A stretch of 64,000 nt of DNA from CAKZNE01 sp964485405. Lineage in GTDB: Bacteria > Bacteroidota > Bacteroidia > Flavobacteriales > Schleiferiaceae. Position numbers and translations under genes: made by a program. Positions 60,789 to 64,000 of the stretch are shown here, one piece after another. A model generated the notes under the pieces. It saw nothing but the letters and a program-made list of their open reading frames with translations, searched no databases and had not been told where the DNA came from. The stretch spans positions 6,172 through 70,171 of the forward strand of contig CAZAJG010000018.1 in assembly GCA_964485405.1 (NCBI GenBank), in the 5' to 3' direction. Position 1 is the first letter of the stretch. Each line of letters begins with the position of its first letter.

Positions 60789-61564
60789 CTATCGAATACT
60801 GGAAATCAATTCGATCACTTCTGCCTTTTTGCGAGCCGAAATAGGTACATTCTCTTGATTGGCCATTATGATGTAACCTCCGTCTGCTTTTACGTACTCG
60901 TGAATGTGAGAAACGTTAATGAGATGAGATTGATGAACACGCAAGAAACCACTAGGAGAAAGCAGTTGATCGTAAAATTTTAGCGTTTTAGTAACCAGTA
61001 GTTTTTCTCCAGATTTAAAATAGAACACGGTATAATTTACATTAGACTCACAGCGAATGATGTCTTTCAACTCTACAACCTGTATTTTCTCTGCTGTGTG
61101 GAGGGCAATTTTCGTTATCTCCTCCCCTTTTCTCATTTGATCCATAAGCAGGTCTACATGCTCTCTTCCTGAATCCATAAGCTGAGAAGCTTTGTTTACC
61201 GCTTTAATCAATTCTTCACTCTCAATGGGTTTGAGTAGATAATCGGTAGCAGAGAACTTAAAGGCTTTAATGGCGTACTCGTCTGATGCGGTAGTGAAAA
61301 TCACTTTGAAGCGGATCTCATCCAATAGCTCCAAAATGTCAAAGCCTGTACCATCGTTCATGTTGATATCCAGAAATANNNNNNNNNNGATAACATCTAC
61401 CGGCGAGTTCATTTTTCTCGCTTGTTTTTCTTGATCACTTTTAAACCACTCAGCACGCCATCGCCTTCGTCTAATACCTTAATATTCGGACAAAAGCTCG
61501 CTAAATCACGCTTGAGATAGTCTCTCGCGGATTGGATATCGTCTATAATAACGGCTGTTTTCAA
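60789..61564 (-). CDS. LytTR response regulator interrupted by a 10-N join and a frameshift
   Basis: The N-terminus starts at a TTG at 61564 (KTAVIIDDIQSARDYLKRD...), with an in-frame stop four codons further upstream. It reads to GLKVIKKNKREK and a TGA at about 61418; the frame of MNSPVDVI takes over there, and then 10 N precede FLDINMNDGTGFDILELL. The receiver domain (Asp in FLDINM, FTTASDEYA, LLKPIE) and the LytTR domain (IIRCESNVNYTVFYF, RVHQSHLINVSHI, VPISARKK) are otherwise complete, so the gene is probably intact and the breaks are assembly errors at a contig end. It follows the sensor kinase by 31 bases and should be its partner. Confidence 0.85.
61379..61388. other. Assembly join of 10 N inside the LytTR regulator
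   Basis: Ten N between DVI and FLDINM of the receiver domain. The natural motif DVIFLDINM would be restored if the two contig ends overlap, so little or nothing is really missing. Confidence 0.9.
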
Positions 61565-61595
61565 TCGGTTTATTTAATTCTGGTTCAAAGTAAAG

Positions 61596-64000
61596 CTATT
61601 CCCCTAAAATGGGTAATCGTAAAATCACCTGTGTTCCCGAAGCTACACCTTGCGCATCGTACAAATCTATAATTTGAATGCTATCCTCTCTTTCCGTTAA
61701 AAGTCTTAAACGCTCGCTTGTTACTTCCATAGCCGTTGATTTATGGCTACGGTTGGAGGTTAACTTTAGCTTTTGCGCTTGTGCTCTCCCAATACCGTTA
61801 TCGGTAACGATACACTTCAATACCTCTCCTTCATCCTTCAGTTCCAATCGCAACAGCCCTTTCTTAGCGGCATTTCCCAAACCATGTAAAATCGCGTTTT
61901 CCAAATAAGGTTGAATGATCATGGATGGGATTTTAATGAAGTCTACTTCCAGGTTATCTTCAACCACAATTTCAAAATCAAATTTGTTTTCACGGCAAAA
62001 CTGCTCTAAGCCCAAGTAGTTCCTCAGCATATCTAGTTCATCGTCTAAGTGAATCTCTTTTACTCTGGAATTCTCCAGTATTTGCCGCATAAGTTTGGAG
62101 AACTTAGATAGGTAAGAACGTGCCACATCCTCTTCTTTACCGGCAATTAAAGCCTGTATGGAGTTTAAGGTATGAAAGATGAAGTGTGGGTTCATCTGTA
62201 GGCGAAGAGCCTTTTGCTCAAGATCCAACCGATCCCGCTCAGAAATGAGTTTTTCTTGTTTGGCTCTAGCTTTTCTTCTCACATAACGTACTCTTAAGCT
62301 CACAATTAAAATCAATAAAAAGGAAGAAAGCCCAATGTAGCCCGCCACAAACCAATTTTCTTCCCACCAAGGCAGAGCAATATGAAAAGGGAGACGAATG
62401 GGGGCTTCATTCCAAACGTCATCTTCGTTCGCAGAGCGTACCTCCAGTGAGTAATCTCCCGGAGATAGGTTTAAAAAGTTCACAGAATTACGTTTGCTAA
62501 CGGGAGACCAATCTTCTTCTAAACCCAACAATCGCCATTGGTATTGTACCTTTTTAGGATAGGTCTGTGTAATGCCCGTAAAATCCACTACTAGGTTATT
62601 CTCCTCATAGTCAAGTTCTAACGGAACTTGCTGCAAATAGCTTTGCGCATGGGTAGTTTCAAATACGTCTTTGTAGTTGATGGTAACCGAAGTAAAATGA
62701 AGAATAGGCGCTTTCTCATTTTTTAGGCTTACCTCCGATAGATATTTATGCAAGCCATTTACCGTTCCAAACCAAATATCACCACTTGGTTCTGTATGTA
62801 CAGCATTAATGTTGGTTTCTACACCGTCAAAGCCATCATCACGACCGTAATGTGTCAATTCCAATACACTACCCTCTTCATCCACTAAAAGCTTGTCTAA
62901 GCCCTTCTCTGTGCCTACCCATAAATTGTTTTCATAATCGTGTGTTAGGAGATAGACATTAAAAGAGCTCAATTCCTCTTTGAGGTAAGCAGAATCAATC
63001 CTTAGCTCTGCCTCATAGAGAGGAATGCTATGAATACCTTGACTGGTTCCTATCCAGAGCTTACCAAAAGCATCTTCGCTTAAAGATCGTGCTGTGTTGG
63101 AGTTTAAGCCATCTCCCACCTTAAAATTAACAATGGTGCTATCGTTTATTATGCAACCTACGCCTCCACTTCGGCTGGCATACCAAACTCGATTTAAGCT
63201 ATCCACATGTAGGTGTATTACTCTATTGCTTGCCAAGCCATCTTCTTGGCGGAATTTTCTAAAAATAAGCGTACTGTCTGTTTTGGTAATTCTTGTAATG
63301 CCGCCTCCAGCGGTGGCTGCCCAAATGTTTTGCGATTTATCTTCTATAAGCGCCTTTACCCAATTGCCACTCAGGCCATCTTTGGTAGTATACGTAACAA
63401 AGGTGTCCCCGTTAAAAACGGCAATTCCCTTTCCTTCAGTTCCTACCCATAATAGGCTATCACTGGCTTGTAGCAGAGCTTTTGCTTTTACATCGCTAAA
63501 GCCAGAATCGCTTTTGTAGCTGATAAAATCACTGCCGTCAAAACAAGTAATTCCGCCATCTGAACTGCCCAACCAGAGTTGGTTTTTGTAGGATTTGGTT
63601 AAGGAATAAATGTAAGCTCCCTTTAAACCATTCGCTCTACTGTAATATTGAAATTGTTGTCCGGAATATTTACTGCTTCCACCACCAGAAGTACCCATCC
63701 AGTAGTTGCCCCAACTATCTTTAAGTAAGCAGTCTACGTGATTATTAGCTAAACCAGATTTTTCGTTTAAAAAGCGGTAACTGCTATCTTTTGGATTGTA
63801 TATGCACAAGCCCTTGTTTAAAGTAGCAATCCAAAGCAAACCCGATGCGTCTGCATGAATATCGTTTACAATGGCATCCTGTAACTCTGGAATATCTCTA
63901 CGGTTGCTAAAGTCTTTTCCGTTGTAATGATTTAAACCACCTCCGTAGGCACCCATCCATATATCTCCATTCTCATCCTCTTCCAAGCACAGAGTTAGGT
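61596..64000 (-). CDS. LytS-type sensor kinase with beta-propeller sensor, 5' end outside window
   Basis: At least 801 codons; the frame is open to the right edge, so the true start is beyond 64000. The N-terminal part is a two-component regulator propeller of repeated blades (GNYWMGTSGGGSSKYSG, NQLWLGSSDGGITCFDG, NIWAATAGGGITRITK and similar), followed by a YXYXY domain (about 440-530). A membrane helix lies near residues 535-560. A LytS-like His kinase domain follows (PHFIFHTLNSIQALI) and a HATPase with ENAILHGLGNA and VTDNGIGR. The periplasmic propeller senses an unknown ligand. It pairs with the LytTR regulator just downstream. Confidence 0.92.
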   Translation of the reverse strand, partial: LTLCLEEDENGDIWMGAYGGGLNHYNGKDFSNRRDIPELQDAIVNDIHADASGLLWIATLNKGLCIYNPKDSSYRFLNEKSGLANNHVDCLLKDSWGNYWMGTSGGGSSKYSGQQFQYYSRANGLKGAYIYSLTKSYKNQLWLGSSDGGITCFDGSDFISYKSDSGFSDVKAKALLQASDSLLWVGTEGKGIAVFNGDTFVTYTTKDGLSGNWVKALIEDKSQNIWAATAGGGITRITKTDSTLIFRKFRQEDGLASNRVIHLHVDSLNRVWYASRSGGVGCIINDSTIVNFKVGDGLNSNTARSLSEDAFGKLWIGTSQGIHSIPLYEAELRIDSAYLKEELSSFNVYLLTHDYENNLWVGTEKGLDKLLVDEEGSVLELTHYGRDDGFDGVETNINAVHTEPSGDIWFGTVNGLHKYLSEVSLKNEKAPILHFTSVTINYKDVFETTHAQSYLQQVPLELDYEENNLVVDFTGITQTYPKKVQYQWRLLGLEEDWSPVSKRNSVNFLNLSPGDYSLEVRSANEDDVWNEAPIRLPFHIALPWWEENWFVAGYIGLSSFLLILIVSLRVRYVRRKARAKQEKLISERDRLDLEQKALRLQMNPHFIFHTLNSIQALIAGKEEDVARSYLSKFSKLMRQILENSRVKEIHLDDELDMLRNYLGLEQFCRENKFDFEIVVEDNLEVDFIKIPSMIIQPYLENAILHGLGNAAKKGLLRLELKDEGEVLKCIVTDNGIGRAQAQKLKLTSNRSHKSTAMEVTSERLRLLTEREDSIQIIDLYDAQGVASGTQVILRLPILGE

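Overview
The window looks like a chromosomal segment of a free-living Bacteroidota, most likely Flavobacteriales (inference). The DNA is AT-rich. Several upstream regions carry the Bacteroidota -7 element TAnnTTTG. Two secreted proteins end in type IX secretion sorting domains, and there is a TonB-dependent receptor and many LytTR/LytS-type regulators. No rRNA, tRNA, CRISPR array or insertion sequence was seen. There are two N gaps (16196-16295 and 61379-61388).

Layout. 1-2530: vitamin B12 uptake, with a cobalamin riboswitch followed by a BtuB-like receptor and a DUF4465 protein, all on the minus strand. 2600-7000: a gutted nucleotide-sugar dehydrogenase, a small unknown, and a PAS/GAF histidine kinase with a LytTR regulator. 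7177-9781: a small membrane protein and cytochrome bd oxidase (cydAB). 10285-16513: the most interesting region, a probable RiPP (lanthipeptide-like) locus. It encodes an S53 peptidase, an APH-fold kinase, a HopA1-family lyase, a zinc LanC cyclase and a Cys/Thr-rich precursor built from alternating 25- and 21-residue modules, each opening with the block GAQAQTIG. The enzymes resemble a LanL (class IV) synthetase cut into three genes, or a class V/thioamitide kinase-HopA1 pair joined by a true LanC. The precursor has no obvious leader, and an assembly gap interrupts its repeats.

16589-21353: a minus-strand redox cluster with a Cys-motif membrane-anchored protein, a ferric-reductase/Rieske fusion, two small membrane proteins, a Rieske/glutamate-synthase-FMN fusion and a LysE exporter. 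21736-27269: alkaline phosphatase, then a TetR-controlled operon (outer-membrane barrel, CotH-like lipoprotein, degenerate-HD/PycTM protein, DUF2490 barrel) ending against a relic of a drug exporter. 27735-33305: a YCF48-like propeller, two tail-collar paralogues, a 2OG oxygenase, and an rtcB-prfH RNA/ribosome repair operon with a hairpin-rich leader. 33692-38289: MscS channel, nitrilase, TerB-like protein, a PAS-DHp protein without an ATPase domain, DUF2141 and a truncated haemoglobin. 38351-43468: a Kelch T9SS protein, three membrane proteins and a PNP-like domain protein. 43503-50723: housekeeping genes including a thioesterase, Tex, CvfB, an asymmetric ABC-F protein and a GreA-like protein. 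50720-60688: a secreted SGNH hydrolase, an MBL-fold enzyme, a PhyH oxygenase beside a cupin, an M48 protease and an SPFH lipoprotein. 60789-64000: a LytTR regulator broken at a contig join and a propeller-type sensor kinase running off the window.

All calls come from reading the sequence and from remembered family motifs. No search was run.
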